Both the position numbers and the translations under genes were made by a program. Source: Isoetes taiwanensis (Eukaryota; Streptophyta; Lycopodiopsida; Isoetales; Isoetaceae). From it: a DNA stretch of 64,000 bases. The stretch spans positions 19,168,372-19,232,371 of the forward strand of contig JAJEKV010000017.1 of assembly GCA_021234155.1 (NCBI GenBank). Direction: 5' to 3'. Shown here piece by piece: positions 31,490-44,778 of this stretch (position 1 is the stretch's first letter; the number at the start of each line of letters is the position of its first letter). The notes beneath the pieces are model-generated. The model made no database searches. It was not told the origin of the DNA and saw only the letters and a program-made list of their open reading frames with translations.

Positions 31490-33060
31490 TCAATAAGAAT
31501 AAACAAGGGGACTTGCAATAACTGATTTTGCAATGGTGGTTCTCCCAGTAAGAGAAATACAGGAGCCATAGTTGTTTAGTTTCTTCTTGATGTTGAAAAC
31601 AATAGGATTCCACAAACCTTTAATACTACAATCTAAAGAAAATGGCATTCCAAGAAGAATAGTTGCTTGATTTGGAGAAATACACTTAATGCCCAAGATG
31701 CTAGGTTGGTTCAAGTCACCAATGATGTGACATTTATTGAAGTTGAGAGAGATTCTACAAGCTACACTAAAAGATATGGATAATGTATAGAAAGTTGTCA
31801 ATATTTGAAATATCCTTTTTGAGAAAACAGAAAGAGTCATTTACATATTGCAAGATGCTCAGACTTGAAACATTATCTAGAAGCTTAAGACCAATACCAG
31901 CTTGTTGATGATAGGATAGAGCTATAGTTAACTGATCAGCAACAACAACGAACAAGTAAGGAGCTAGTGGACAACCTTGTCTGAAACACTTGCAAAAGGA
32001 AAGAATTTACCAGGAGTTCCATTGATTAACACAATAGAATTAGCTTTCGAATTTAGACCTAAGATTAGTTGAGTCAACTTATCAGTGAAGTCTATTTCTT
32101 TTAAAGCATATTCTAGAAAGTCCTATCTAACTGTGTCAAAATCGTTGGAGAAGTCTAATTTAAGCAACACATAATCTTGGTTGGAGATAATCTTCCAGTG
32201 CTGCAATATATCTATCCAAAATGTATTTGTTTGATAAGAATGCAGACTAGCACATGCTAATATTTTTCTGTAGGAATGCTTTGATTCTATTAGCAATTAA
32301 CTTGGCACAAATTTTTGTAGGTGGTGTTTGTGAGGGAGATAGGTCTCCAATCCAAGAAAGTCTTTTGGTTGTCTACTTTGGGAATTAAGGTAATTATGCC
32401 TGTAGAGATGGTAGAGTTCAAATGCTTATACTTCCAGTACGAATCATTTGCGTAAGATCACTTTTAAAAATGTCCCAAAAGTGCAAGTAAAACTTAGGAG
32501 GAAGACCATTTGGCCAGAGGACCACACTTTAGCCACACATTTGATAGTGCCAAAAATTTCATTATCTGTGGGAAGCTTGTCCAAGTGGACATTTGACTAC
32601 CTTGCATAGGTGGAATGTTTCCATAAGATGATAAAACTCGTGAGCTTGAGCATTCAGAAGGGGGTCCACAATAGGAGGAGAAAACAAAGCAGAATTATTT
32701 AGATCCAAAGAATGCAGAAGTATCTTTAGGATCTGTAATTAGGATATCATTGTCATTTTTAATAGAGCAAATTTGACTCTTAACCAACATGTTTCTAGCC
32801 ACCCTAAGAAGAACTTGGAATTACTAGACTCCATATTCGTGTGGTATTTAAGCTTACACCTCACTGCTGCACCTCTTGCCTCCAATTCCTCAATGGTCTT
32901 AATAGCCATTTCTAAATCACGCTGTTGTAAATGAAGATCACAATTAAGGGGATCTTGTTGCAGAAGAGGCCTCACAACTTTCATTTGAGATAGATAATTC
33001 TTCTTCTCTATAGCTTTTTTTACATGATAATCCTTAGGCCATTTTTTAAGCTTGAATGGG
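31490..33060 (-). pseudogene. LINE reverse-transcriptase region, minus strand, decayed
   Basis: Minus-strand frames carry, in order: the linker before the polymerase (QQDPLNCDLHLQQRDLEMAI, about 32940); an AFL-NKYIL-type block; motif A as LDFSNDFDT; and the motif B region RQGCPLAPYLFVVVADQL near 31960. Motif C follows as YVND in place of YADD near 31850. Then comes a thumb region ending ISLTGRTTIAKSVIASPLVY (about 31490). Stops and frameshifts occur throughout. It is a 5'-incomplete or rearranged copy related to the one at 37133-39867 but clearly older. Confidence 0.85.
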
Positions 33061-35470
33061 ATATTGCCGTGTCTTTTTATATCAAATATTTGAGAGGAAA
33101 AAACCCGTACTTGTAGCCAATCAACACAAATTCAGCATGAAAATGGTAAATCTGTGAGGGCCAAAAGGTACATCAAGTTTTTCCGGCGTATAGCCATTCA
33201 CCCAATGTAGCACTTGTGTCCTCAGTTAGTAGTTAGCAATATAGGCAAATATAAGAAGGAATCAATATCTTTAAAACAAAACTCATTTACAAAGTATTTG
33301 TAGAGAAGGAGACATCTAAACAGATATGCTCATAAACTAAGTATTTTAGTAAAGTTTGTGACAACATGGTCTAAATGAAATAAAGGTAGATAATGCAGAG
33401 ATATTCCAGCATTTGCAAAGCTGGATTGCATGTCTATGCTTCACAGATTACCACAAGTACTCCATGAAACCAAATTTGAAATTGAAGAAGATTATCTGGC
33501 AATAAAGAACCAGTTTGATGCATTTGTGCTGGCAGGCAAAAACAAAAGTTGACCAGAGCAGAGACCCTTATCTTGCAAAAAGGAATCAAGTCTAATGCAT
33601 TTGTGCTTGCAAGCAGCATGCATTGCAGGCCATAGGCCCAAAAAATAGAGTAGGCTGCTACTGGAGTGCGTAGCGACAACCCTAATGCTGCATGTTAGGG
33701 TTCTTAGAAACCCTTAACCTAGTTTCTTATCAAATGAAAATGTAGACTTACCTGGAAGGTTTCTGCCATTTTGATTAAATATCTCCGAAGGTGAGAATCT
33801 TATAGCTAAGGATGTAATAATTAAATAAGACTTAAAAGCATGATTTGGCAAATCCATCATGCAAAACAACTGCTTTCTTTAAAAGAAAATGGAGTCGAAT
33901 TTTTTGCCTCGAAAAATGCCTCCTTGAGCCTGAGGCCCTTACAACAAATATAAAACCAGATTTAGCGCTTGCCATGTCAATAAGTAGCCAACTTGGAGCC
34001 AAGTTGTAGTTAACTTGAAAGCCAACAGGTTGTTAACTTAAAATATCATTTAAAAAAGAAAAAAATGGGTGTATCAAACACGAAAACCTTAGGACATATT
34101 CATACAAGAGAGAGGAAATGGAGAAAAAAAAATCACCGCAAAAAGAATGATCAGTAATAATGGTCGTCAGATCATGAGATATGCTTATGATAAGCTGAAA
34201 GATACCCAAGCCCACCCTTCCCCTAAAGAATTGCCCCTTAACAATCCCAAAAACAAAAAATATTTAAGTTTTAACTAGAACATGTAATTGGAGCAAATCA
34301 TTGCCTTTGCTGTCAAAGCGAATCATAGAAAGCGGGATCAAATAGGGTTGTGTTTTAAAAGAATCATGAAGCAAATCCATGGGTCAGAATTGAGGTACCT
34401 TCAAACCAATCTGCCTTAAAGGAAACGTCAAGCCAAAAATCACATCTCCAAAAGAATTGATGTCGCCCAAACTGGCTATGTCGAGGCAAATCACCGCTTC
34501 CTTTTGAGGAAAATAACAAACGTACAGCCACTTCTCCAGTGTACTACCAAAAGAAACCAAGCATCCGTTATACAAGGGTTTTTGATGAAATATGAAAGTC
34601 TAGAGGGCATTTGGCGATATCCCTATTCCCATATGGGCATATACATTGACCAAGGGCATACTATGAAATAAACAATTGAGGGGTATCTTATGAAATTAGT
34701 CAAAATATAAGGGTATTTCGTAGTTTTTTCCCTTTTTATATCTTCTTGGAAAAACTATCAAATATTCTTATAGTTTTGTCTCTTAATAAAAGCCTCCCAA
34801 AAGCTCAAAAAGTATCTAAAAGCCATGTCAACCAAAATATCAAAGTACTTAAGTCTTAAATATTTTAATACTCGTATCTAGCATCGTTAGGCCTTATCTA
34901 GAGTGTCATCGAAAATACCAAAGAAGTGCATCACACTTTTGCACATGTAATACTCCGTAAATGGCATCGTTACGAGTTATTTAGAATGGCAAAAGCTGAT
35001 GCGTGTGAGTGTTCATGTTATGTTGTCAAATTTATCCTAGCAGGGTATTGAACATAAAAGGAAAATTTATTATAATAAATAATTCATGAAATTGACAATG
35101 GCCTTTAGGATTTTGGCATATGATTTAATGCATGAAGTACTTGTCTTTCCACAAGTTAAAGTTTGATGAGCAATCCGTCAATTCACTGGAGCTTTTGTAG
35201 ACAGCCTTTGCAACCCCATTTACCCTCATTCAGCTATTGTAGTGATCAATTAAGGACTTTTTCATCGAGCCCCAACTACTCTGTCGTGTCGTCTTGTTAA
35301 CCATAAGCCTGTGAATAATACGTGGAACTTGATTCTAATACTCGTCTCATCCTAATACTCGTCTCATCTCATCCCTTGATCCATGGAATATACCACAAAA
35401 TATTCCAAACCTTACAAGCCTGGCCGTCTGTGCGAAAACAAGATGGGGTCAAACACCATTTTCCACATCA
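33061..35470. other. No gene recognised
   Basis: Frames such as minus 34575-34384 (FGSTLEKWLYVCYFPQKEAV) look protein-like but match no family I can name and have no gene context. The rest is AT-rich without clear repeats. Confidence 0.4.
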
Positions 35471-35474
35471 TCCA

Positions 35475-35594
35475 ATGGTTTCAGCTTGTATTTCTATTAG
35501 TGGACAATGTAGTCACCTAATACACATACATTACATGGTTTCAGCTTGTATTTCTATTAGTCAACAATGTAGTCACCTAATACACATACATTAC
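35475..35594 (+). repeat. 60-bp tandem duplication
   Basis: ATGGTTTCAGCTTGTATTTC followed by 40 more bases is repeated at 35475 and 35535, with two adjacent substitutions. Because 60 is a multiple of three, an open frame runs through both copies by chance. Confidence 0.9.
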
Positions 35595-37130
35595 ATGAAA
35601 CAATACGCCTATTTAAACAGACAATACAGAACAGCAATGAGGATACAGATCAACATCTTTGACATAATATTTCATGCCACATTGAAGAACAGAAAGCAAT
35701 GGAAAAAAAGCATGGGGATTTGAACCCCACCGAAATAAATCGGTACCAGGATGCTTCACTCATTTCATAACATAGCATTCTGATTTTCGATAATTCCAAA
35801 CCCTTATTCCTCCAAATGCCTGACCATGTGGAATGATTCTGCTCTAATATATCTGTTGCATTATCATTGCCAGTAGGCTACATCACAACTTGTAGAGGCA
35901 ATACTTGCTCCTTTCTTCAATTGCACAAGATAATAGTCATTTAACTAAAGCTCCAAATTCATTCATATGCGTCTCGAGCACTTTGTTCAAAGAATGATTT
36001 ACTTTTCATAGTGCCAAAGTTGGGGTAATCCAGTTATAAATTCAAAGAATTGGGGTCCTCCCTAATAAGCTCGATGATGATGACACATAATAGTAGCCCT
36101 CAAAGATAAAATTCAACTTTATTTGCACTTTCATGCATGCACCACGCATCCATCCTTGATGTTTTCAACTTGTAAATGCTCCAAAGGGTAGTAGATGATG
36201 GCACACCATACAAGCTCTTAAATAAAAGCTTACTTTATTGTCTTCCTTTTCGTGCTAGTGTGGAAATGTCATATGAGTCCAATCTTTTGCTTAGCTTTAT
36301 TAGCTTTAAAAGCAAGGTATCATTCATCGCAACTTACTTCTCTTTCCCAAGTGGCAAGGTGCCACGGCACTACAAATTGCCCAATGCCAGTGTGGTTATT
36401 ACTGCGATAAGAGATGATTGTTCGAGTTGGAGGTTCGAACTAAACATGGTAGTATTAGGCATGTTCCTACAGGATGCTGCCATGTGGTATGACGTAAAAA
36501 ATACTATCCATCCATCCATCTTATCACATTGCACATATGTCTGGCCAAAACCATTAAATACACGAGAATATCTAAGAGGGTGAATTGACTTTTTGCCCAA
36601 GTTACTAAAATATATTAGGAAACCAAGCCCATCGTTGTTGGGATTTTGTGATGCACTAAGATTGCATTGTGGAGCTGTGAGTGGATTTGTGTCTTTGGCA
36701 CCTTAGATGCATGATCTAACTTTATGTGCTATCAAATTGTTCAATGTGCCCTTGTATTAGTTGTTTATTATCATTTGGCCTTTATACAATTAAGCATTTT
36801 ATATATGTACAAAATATTTAAGATATTATATAAAGATCCATTGAATTATCCAAAGCCAGAAGAGATGGTGCATTGGCTTTGCATAACATATTGATCTATC
36901 AACTCCATATTTTAAGTCATTCATTTCATTTGGCCAATGCCATTAAGTTTTTGGTGGTCCATTCTGCTCCGTGGGGTTCTTCTGATGCTGTGGCTAGAGC
37001 GCCTTCTACACGATTTAGCGATTGGATCAAACGTGATTTGACATCCAGTGTGCAATCTGCTCATGTTTCTGCTGCATTGAATATTATGTTACAAAATAAC
37101 AAGAAAGAATTGAGCTCGTATTAAAGGAGC
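35595..37130. other. No gene recognised
   Basis: A 135-codon plus frame (36176-36583) shows no domain, and its composition matches the AT-rich surroundings. No repeat stands out. Confidence 0.4.
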
Positions 37131-37132
37131 CC

Positions 37133-39867
37133 TTATGGAAATTATCAGTCCATGTCAGTCTGCCTTCCTTCCTAATAGGAATATTCTGGACAATTATATT
37201 GGTGCCACTGAAGGCCTTCACTGGAACAGACTGTCCAATCAAGGATGTATGCTTCTAAAATTGGATTTTAGAAGAGCATATGACACCATTAATTGGGACT
37301 TTCTCCAAAAAGCAATGAGTCATTTGGGTTTTTCAGATAGGGTCTACCAGAAGGTATGGGGAATGAAATAATCTTGCATCCTCGCTCTTCGATTAATGGC
37401 TCTCCTCCAAATTATTTGAATCACGGAAGGGGTGTGAGGCAAGGATGCCCTTTGGCCCCATACTTGTTCCTTATAGTGGCCGACATGGTAACCAGGATGG
37501 CCATTAGTCCTGCAGACACTCAAAAGATTAATTGTTTACAACTCCCAAAGGATGCAGGCAATTTTGTATTGATGCAGTATGCAGATGATACCTTTGCTTT
37601 TCTAAAGCAAGGGGATGATAGCCTTAAAAATTTTCTAGAAGCTTTGATATATTTTGGTGAAGTATCAGGTGTACTCCTGAATAAAGGAAAAAGTGCTATC
37701 ATCCTGGATACTATGGAAACAGAACTGGAGGGCATCAGGATAATTGGGAATAAGGAGGCCACCAAGATCCTTGGCATACCAATTGCTCTCAATCTGTCAA
37801 TTCAGGGACTGTGGGATCCTATTGTTACAAGGATAAAAAAGAAACTATTAATGTACCCTCTTCCCTTTCTATGGTGGGAGAGTGGAAATTGCAAATCAAA
37901 GTTGATTGCAAGCACTCATGTATTCTTCTCCTCAGCTCTGGTGGCAGATAAAGCTTCATACAATAAGATTGAAGTAGCTTTGAGGAAGTTTATCTGGCAG
38001 GGTCCCCATAAGGTAGCTTGGAATGATCTTATCAAACCGAAAAAACAAGGGGGGTTGGGATGTAAAGACCTGTTCATTCAAGCACAGGCTTTGGCTGCCA
38101 AGATGATATGGAGGGCTATCTATGCTAAAAATCCATCTCCCCTTTCCGAACCGGTTCAAGATTGGGTGGAGGTCTCCCACCCGGTTGGAAGCCACACTCT
38201 GAGGCACCAACTACCTGACTCTGCTTTCTTTCAATTCTCCCCCTCTGCAGGTACCTCCAATTTACTCGGAAAATGATGGGCTGCTTGGAATGAGCGGCGT
38301 TGTGTTCTGAGACCCCCAGTAAAATTAATGCCGATGTAAAGACATCATGATGTTTTGGCATCCTCATTTTGTTCTTTGAAGAAATAGGGTGCATGGCTTT
38401 TAAGCACCCACAAAAGTACATGCAATGGTACAGAAGCGGTGATTCCGGGTCAATAGAAGACTTAAGAATCAATGACTGATGGATCAGCTGGGAGGAGCTG
38501 CAAGATAAAATTAAGGGTTCGGACATTGACAAACAGATATTTAGGAAGTTCATGGAAACAATTAGCGAGCATCAGGAATTAGCAAATGTTTCAAACCATT
38601 GGAACCTGAATAAGAAGGAAGGATATAGTGTCAAAGATATCTATGCTGGACTACTGGAACTGAAACCTTCAAGAGCAAACTCTTTATGGCAGTGTGATGA
38701 AAAACAGTTGGCAGAGACCTGCAATAAAGGTTGGAAAACATACTTGGCAAATAAAATCAAAGTTTTCGGGATGGTGGTCCTACATCAGAGCCTCCATACC
38801 AATGCAATCAGGAGTAAATATGACACCAAAGTAACAGATGAATGTCCCATATGCCGTGGTAGTAAAGAGACCTCAAATCATGTCTTCCTATGCCCATGGT
38901 TAGAAGACTTCTGGACATGGACATCACAATTAAATCGAGGTTCTCCAGATTGTTTGAAGAACTTCCTACACACTGATTCTAATATCATGAACACTACCAG
39001 AGCTCTTTGTTCTTTGGATTATATGGAAACATAGGAATCGGGTAGCAGTGGAAAAGAAGACACCAAACATGATCTGGTTAAAAAGTTGTTTTCTGTCCCT
39101 TTTGGCTGAGACTGCTATGGCTCATAAGCAGCTGAAAGGAAAGAAATATGATAGGGAATGGGATAGGATTGGAACATATCTGAGGTTGTTTAGGTTTCTT
39201 TTTTCTTATTCTAATTGATGCAAATGGTTTACTTCGGAAGCGCCAGAAGAGGTTGGCTAGCGTGGGACCTTTTACCCGAGGCGGAGCTGGAGAGGTCAAT
39301 CCCATATCCGGGACTATGGTAGGCGATACTATGATCCAACCGGCGGTGAAGTTGTACATGCTATGGCTCTCAAAAGGATGTTGGATCGAAGGAGGTCCGG
39401 TATTATAATGGCTTAAGACCTTACTTTGAGAACCTTTTCCACCAGTGGCAGCAAAAGCGTGAGGCACATGTACTGTTGTTTCTGGATTTTTCCACATACA
39501 CCATTAAGCAGCTAGATCAGATGCTGCGGATCTTTGGAAATACAACGGTTGCAGATTTGACCATACAAGACCTGATTGATGCAGCTGATTATGTTTGAAG
39601 ATCATGACAGGAAAGTACCAAATGAACACTAAAATCTATAAGTGGTATTATAACCTATGGTTTTGGCTTACTTTTGGCCTCTCTATGCCAAAGGTTAGAT
39701 TTAGGCTTTTATTGCCCATATTCCATAGTTTTTATAGCTATCAGTTTTTGGAATATCCTCCTCTTAGGAAGGATGCCATGAAAGTGAGCTACCTCACTTT
39801 TTTTTCTTATGTAATTTTCTAAATGAAATATAAAAAACCCACCTTGCCCTCAAAAAAAAAAAAAAAA
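37133..39867 (+). mobile_element. 5'-truncated LINE with RT domain, zinc-binding region and poly(A) tail
   Basis: The copy starts inside ORF2 and ends in an A16 tract at 39852. Reverse-transcriptase blocks are clear: CQSAFLPNRNILDNYI, motif A KLDFRRAYDTINWDFL (37258-37305), motif B GVRQGCPLAPYLF (about 37430-37470) and motif C MQYADDTFAF (about 37575). Beyond the thumb (IPIALNLSIQGLWDPIV, LRKFIWQGPHK) comes the zinc-binding-RT region CPICRGSKETSNHVFLCPW (about 38848-38905) and a C-terminal SLWIIWKHRNR region. Frameshifts near 37350 and stops at 38276-38550 disable it. Truncation plus poly(A) is the normal outcome of target-primed reverse transcription. Confidence 0.9.
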
Positions 39868-39879
39868 TAAATGAGTTAC

Positions 39880-40548
39880 AAGCACAAGATGACCGTATGG
39901 ATGTTCAGTTGCCTCCTGATGGTGTATTCTATGAGGCACAACAATGTTCAAATGCTTTTACGCAGGCTGGCCTATCGGTTGTCGAAATTGATCATAATGC
40001 TCATTTGCAGTGTGTTCAGAACCTTGTGTCTCATGCAGTTGTTTGCCATTTCACTGGACAGTAGAGTTGGATTCTGGCTAAAACATCACCTTCAGAGACT
40101 GGATCTCCCTCATTATGCGTCTCTAAAGGTTTTGGATAAAGATAATAATTTCTTCCTGGTCATGTTTGACTCTTCACTTGCGGTAGACAGGCTTGTGGAG
40201 CGTGGTGTTGATCCTCTTTGGGGACATTATCTTCTATATCAGGTTTATTCTCCTGAATTTTTGCCAAGTAAGTCTGGTGCATTGCGCATGCCTTGTTGGC
40301 TTGCCTTAGAGGATTTTCCATTAGAACTGCAAGTGTCTGATTTTATGATTGCTATTGCCACTGGATTGCATCTTGCCCATTCTATTGTTAATGGTCCTCG
40401 AATTTGTGTATCTCTTCCTACTTGTGTTTCTCTTCCTCAGTCAGTAGTGGTCAAAAGTGGTCCACTTTTTTTCAAATACAAACTACGTCTGCTTAATGGA
40501 CCCGAGCTTGCCAAGATGTTTTCCAATATTGAAACTTTACAATTATGA
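39880..40548 (+). pseudogene. LINE ORF1-like (DUF4283-type) fragment
   Basis: From about 40070 to the stop at 40546-40548 the frame carries a DUF4283-like pattern, common in plant LINE ORF1: NNFFLVMFDSSLAVDRLVER, then GHYLLYQVYSPEF and MPCWLALEDFPLEL. The preceding part (DVQLPPDGVFYEAQ, 39895-40060) is in another frame, so there is one frameshift. It starts straight after the poly(A) of the upstream LINE. It is probably the ORF1 end of a different copy, or the target into which the first LINE inserted. Confidence 0.65.
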
Positions 40549-40971
40549 TAAACGATCTACAACTGCGATCTACAACTGCTTCGCTGCCTTGCAGGCCCCA
40601 AAACATACACCCCCAAAATCTAAGCAAAACCATGCATGAAATATGATCCCCAAATACAAAACAAAATAACTAGAAGCTTATTGCTGTTACGTGATTTAGC
40701 AACACTTGTGAAAATATTCCTGCATTACAAAAAAATGTGAAACTTTTCTTGTATGGGTCAACCCACAAGACCATGACTTTTGGAGCCAATTCAACATGCC
40801 AGTGGCCAAATATGAATTCAGAGAATTATATACACGATGATTTAACAGGTCACATATATGGATATCACAAAACACTGTCTCGTTATAGCCAATGGCCATA
40901 TACACATTAACATATGAACCCACATTTTGTTCTCGTTGGCTGGCTTGCACCAGGCAATTGAATTTTAGAAG

Positions 40972-40977
40972 TTTATT
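40972..40977 (-). terminator. Candidate AATAAA polyadenylation signal for the IPCS gene
   Basis: AATAAA on the minus strand about 310 nt beyond the stop codon at 41288. The position is plausible for a plant 3' untranslated region. Confidence 0.4.
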
Positions 40978-41287
40978 GAGTGTACTTTGTGTTCTGTGCA
41001 TGGCCCACTTGATGGTCCTGTTCAAGCACCAGCATAAGCAGTGACACGTTAATTTTTGTATACATGTCCCAGCATTTTTTGGACGTAAAGTATTAATACA
41101 TCGTATGATGATCATTGAGTTGCCATCCCCTTGCATGCCATCAACCAAAACATACTGGCCAAGTTTCCTAGACTGCAGTTTTGTTATATTGGCCAGACTA
41201 GATGGCTATCCACGTCCCATGCCCAAAAACGCTGGCAACATGCTCAAAATAAGAGCCAAAGGTGAATATGATCACATTCAGGGCACT

Positions 41288-43834
41288 TCAAATTCCGCTG
41301 GAAACTACATCGATGGATTGAGGCATTCCATCATCAAGGATTTTTCCATTAATTGGTGTCCACTGCCTCTGAGATTCCAAAAGCAAACCATAAGACAAAA
41401 ATATAAAATGCCATTTTAACAAAAGAAAATAAGATAAGCATTTCAGGTAAACTTACTCGATCAAATTGACCATCAGATAGATGATTCCCATTCATCAATT
41501 CCATGCCTTCTTTTCTACTGTCTTTGGTCCTCAATACAGATGGTAACAAAGATCCAGCTCCAGTCCTCTCAATGTTATCTGTGCAAAGAATTCTCAGGAT
41601 TAAGTTTTTACCAAATTGAAATGGAAGAGCACCAAAGATATTAACCTGTGTCAGGAATTTTCCGGTCAATGAAAAAAAAGACAAGTGCTACAGTATACCT
41701 GTAAAAACCCATATTTCAAATCATACACACCTTTGTGGTAATAAATGACAAAAAATAACAAATTAATGTACCATGCAACGACAACATCCACAGTATAGTG
41801 CTTTCTTGAAGCAACGATAAGAAAGCTAAGGATCACGCCAAGCAGCCATGCGAGCCTCTTTATCCATCTGCACGAGGTGATGCTTAAAACGTGTCTCTAT
41901 GCTATGTAAGAAAGCAAAACCATGCAACTGCTTCAAAGATGATAGTAAATACCTCTTAGTTCCATAAGTCTGATATGTCCAAATGAAGACAAGTATGAAG
42001 ATCATGTGTGAGGAAAATATCAAATCTCCACAACCAAAAATCACTCCATTAGGGACTGAACAGCACAGTAAAGGAGCCTAATCAGTATTGCCAAACGAAA
42101 AGAGATAACATCACGGAACCAGAATGTGGAAACGAACATCATACAATTGAGCAGCACAACTTCTGCTATGCTTTTTGGTGGTGGTAGAGTAGCAGCAGGA
42201 GAACCCTGAAATGTCAAACGGAAAAATTAACCTTCCCATTATTACTTTAGGCATATATGATTTCGCAATTCATTGCTGAGTTGCTGAATAAAGGTACAAA
42301 TGAAATCTGCCGCACTGCTATGTGCTACTGTGGATGTGGTATAAGAATCATATTCTACATGATCCATGCTATGAATGTCTTCAATCCGTGATTAAAAAGT
42401 GGTGTGTGAGTTTGCTGATCGCCAAGCTAAACTCAAAAAGCCTGATCTTCTTAGTTAAAAAACCTCAAGATTACAATCATCCCACAAGCTAATGAAATAT
42501 ATGGTTACAACTAAAGACAGCTTACACCTGTATTCTACAATTATCTCATGGGTCAATACATCTCAAAAATGCGCATTCAATTATTTGGCTAAAACTGTTG
42601 AATACTACGGGTGATCATTAGGAGATAATAAGTCTACCCTTTGGTGTCAGCAACTTGACTTGTAGTCACATACCTCTCGACAATGATAATTAGGTCCAGG
42701 AAGCGATGTAGACAAGAATGATATTATTCTGAGAAATTGTGAAGCCTGTGAAAAAGCTATTTCTTAGATATCCAATAGCTGCTGGAGAAAAAAAACATGT
42801 AGCATTGGAACACACGCATACCACTAATGTCATAAGTACTCGGCACCATATTGCAACTGTATAAATTCGTTTGTTGTTAACCACAAACGGGTGAAATGTC
42901 CACTGCAGCAAGAGAGCATCTTTAATTTGTCATCCTAATTCCGTAAAATTAACGCTGAAGATGGAAAAGAGGCTATACCAGGAGAAAGGAAATGAAGAGA
43001 AAAGAAAACAATGATTCACTCATATAGACCTTCCGAGGCCCAAGTTCCTGGAAATAAGAATGCTGTAAACACCTAGCTTTGTTGAACATAAAAATAATGA
43101 AGAAGAGAAGATAAGCAACCCACTGGAAGCAAACGAAATCCTAGATCAGGTAGTAAGTGTCCAGGTTGATGCAGATAGTGAGCTATTTTTGCAGCTACAC
43201 CATGAAAATACTGCATTAACCAGTGGCAGAAATATTAGCCTCCAAAATAATTCTTCATGCAAACAGACTCAAAATGTAGGATCCTTTAGTTCCAAAACAT
43301 ACCTGGCACACAAGACAAAATAGCAACAGCTTCCATTTCTCCTTCAACATCTTCAGTTCCAGAACAGTCTCATTTGTTATCCTTCTCCATATCTACACAA
43401 GAATCCCAGATCAACCAACATTATCTTTACAGTTATAACTATATCACCATTTGAAAGTGATGCTCGATGTTACATTTCGTAGACAAAATTAACACTAAAG
43501 GGAATTCTCATAAGACTTCCTAACCGAGCATGAAATCTCAAAAACAGTACATTAGCAATGGAAATAGGAACTCAGGTATTGTTTGACTTTAATTGGTGAC
43601 GCTGACTTACACCATTATTAAGATACCCTTTGAACCTCATTCTATCGACTGAGCTAGATCAAGGTTAATTGCAGAGGACGCAGATGCTGGACAAGCAACA
43701 ATGCTTTCTTAAAGAAACGAAGATCAATTCCTGATATTCCAACAGTCCTGATCGATATACAAAAGGCAAGCAACTTAACAAGAGGGCCTTAATATAATAG
43801 GTACCTTAGAGGCCTCACGGGCAAAAGCTGGCAT
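41288..43834 (-). CDS. Inositol phosphorylceramide synthase (phosphatidylinositol:ceramide inositolphosphotransferase), twelve exons
   Basis: It moves phosphoinositol from phosphatidylinositol to ceramide in Golgi-type membranes, the first step of plant GIPC sphingolipid synthesis. Minus-strand exons: 43834-43805, 43392-43303, 43210-43124, 43047-42979, 42902-42822, 42745-42674, 42205-42145, 42055-41953, 41867-41772, 41698-41646, 41578-41457, 41368-41288. All have GT-AG borders and join in frame to 314 residues, close to the ~305 usual in plants. The start [15 protein letters not shown] matches the family N-terminus. Several hydrophobic segments are membrane helices. The lipid-phosphatase-like triad is complete: His180 in [10 protein letters not shown], His221 and Asp225 in [14 protein letters not shown]. 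The hydrophilic C-tail faces the cytosol in relatives. No frameshift or stop was found, so the gene looks functional. Confidence 0.95.
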
Positions 43835-44640
43835 AATTCAATAAAGGGACAACCCTTTATCTGTTGAGTAAAATGGGCTGTAAAAGCCTTGGTCCAGAGA
43901 ACGCTGGCCCGACAAAACAGCCGGATTCCTTACTGTTCAAGCGGTAGCACCCGATCACATAAGAAATTTGCTATTATCGGTGGTCGATGCGCAAATGGTA
44001 GATCATATATAAGAACAAAGGTTCTGGGTATGGCAAAGTCTTCAAAAATAGGGCATCCAGTGTCTGATATGGGGACCAGGCATCCTATGGCAACCTGTAC
44101 GATGCGGATGCAACGTTGTTATGCCCTTCATACAATGAGGTCATCACAGGATTGCCAAGGCGCAAATAACAGAGAAGCCGATTGTGCATAACCGATCTGG
44201 CAAAATGGACCAAGCCAAATCCGAATTAGAGCAGCCAAAATAAAGATAGGCAGCCAAAATAAAGGTAATCTCCTGCGATTAAAATAGACCCCTTGTTTGT
44301 TGCATTAAAATAGACCCACTTGTGCCCTGCCGGAATCCTCTGCCATAGCCAGACCTTCCATCTCCTTATTCCGAGATGGAGATGGAGAAAGCGCGTTATC
44401 GACAGAGACGGATTAAAGAGGAACTAATTTGGCTTAGGAATAAAACGGGATTTTAGAATATTGATTTAAGTGGGGGCTGGCCCCATTTCAAACGGCTTGG
44501 AAAGGCCTTTTATTATTTGGTATTCAAATCCTACCTTTTTTTTGGTTTGGTCTTCCCTTTTTTTGCAAAGGTCTAGTTCATTCGTTTATTCAGTTTAGTT
44601 GGTTCAAAAGATATTGTATGGGTTCTAAACATTGACTCCC
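43835..44640. other. Upstream region of the IPCS gene, no other gene seen
   Basis: No convincing TATA box was found at the expected distance on the minus strand. A CCATCTCC...GGAGATGG inverted pair is present near 44358-44385. A 100-codon plus frame (43889-44191) shows no domain. Confidence 0.4.
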
Positions 44641-44654
44641 TCTCAGCACATGGG

Positions 44655-44728
44655 ATGGATCTTAATGGGATGGATCTTAGTTGGCTAGGCCCAGTGGATC
44701 TTAGTTGGCTAGTGGATCTTAGTTGGCT
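44655..44728 (+). repeat. Short tandem repeats of GGATCTTAGTTGGCTAG
   Basis: Three to four irregular copies of (AGT)GGATCTTAGTTGGCT follow each other with period 20-30 bp, so the translation repeats DLSWL. Confidence 0.8.
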
Positions 44729-44778
44729 CGACCCCACCCACTTTCCAGATGTTGTTGATGCACTGAGACTCTACATGT

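Noticed and set aside
35322-35723. 133-codon ORF with repeated MVSACISIS peptide
   Set aside because: The peptide repeat is produced by a 60-bp DNA duplication, whose length preserves any frame.
35713-35727. tRNA T-arm-like palindrome GGGGATTTGAACCCC
   Set aside because: Only a T-arm-like stem is present. No matching acceptor stem, D-arm or correctly spaced anticodon arm was found on the minus strand.
36176-36583. 135-codon plus-strand ORF
   Set aside because: No recognisable domain and surroundings without gene signals; treated as chance.
39078-39497. 139-codon minus-strand ORF
   Set aside because: Shadow of the plus-strand LINE C-terminal region and 3' end.
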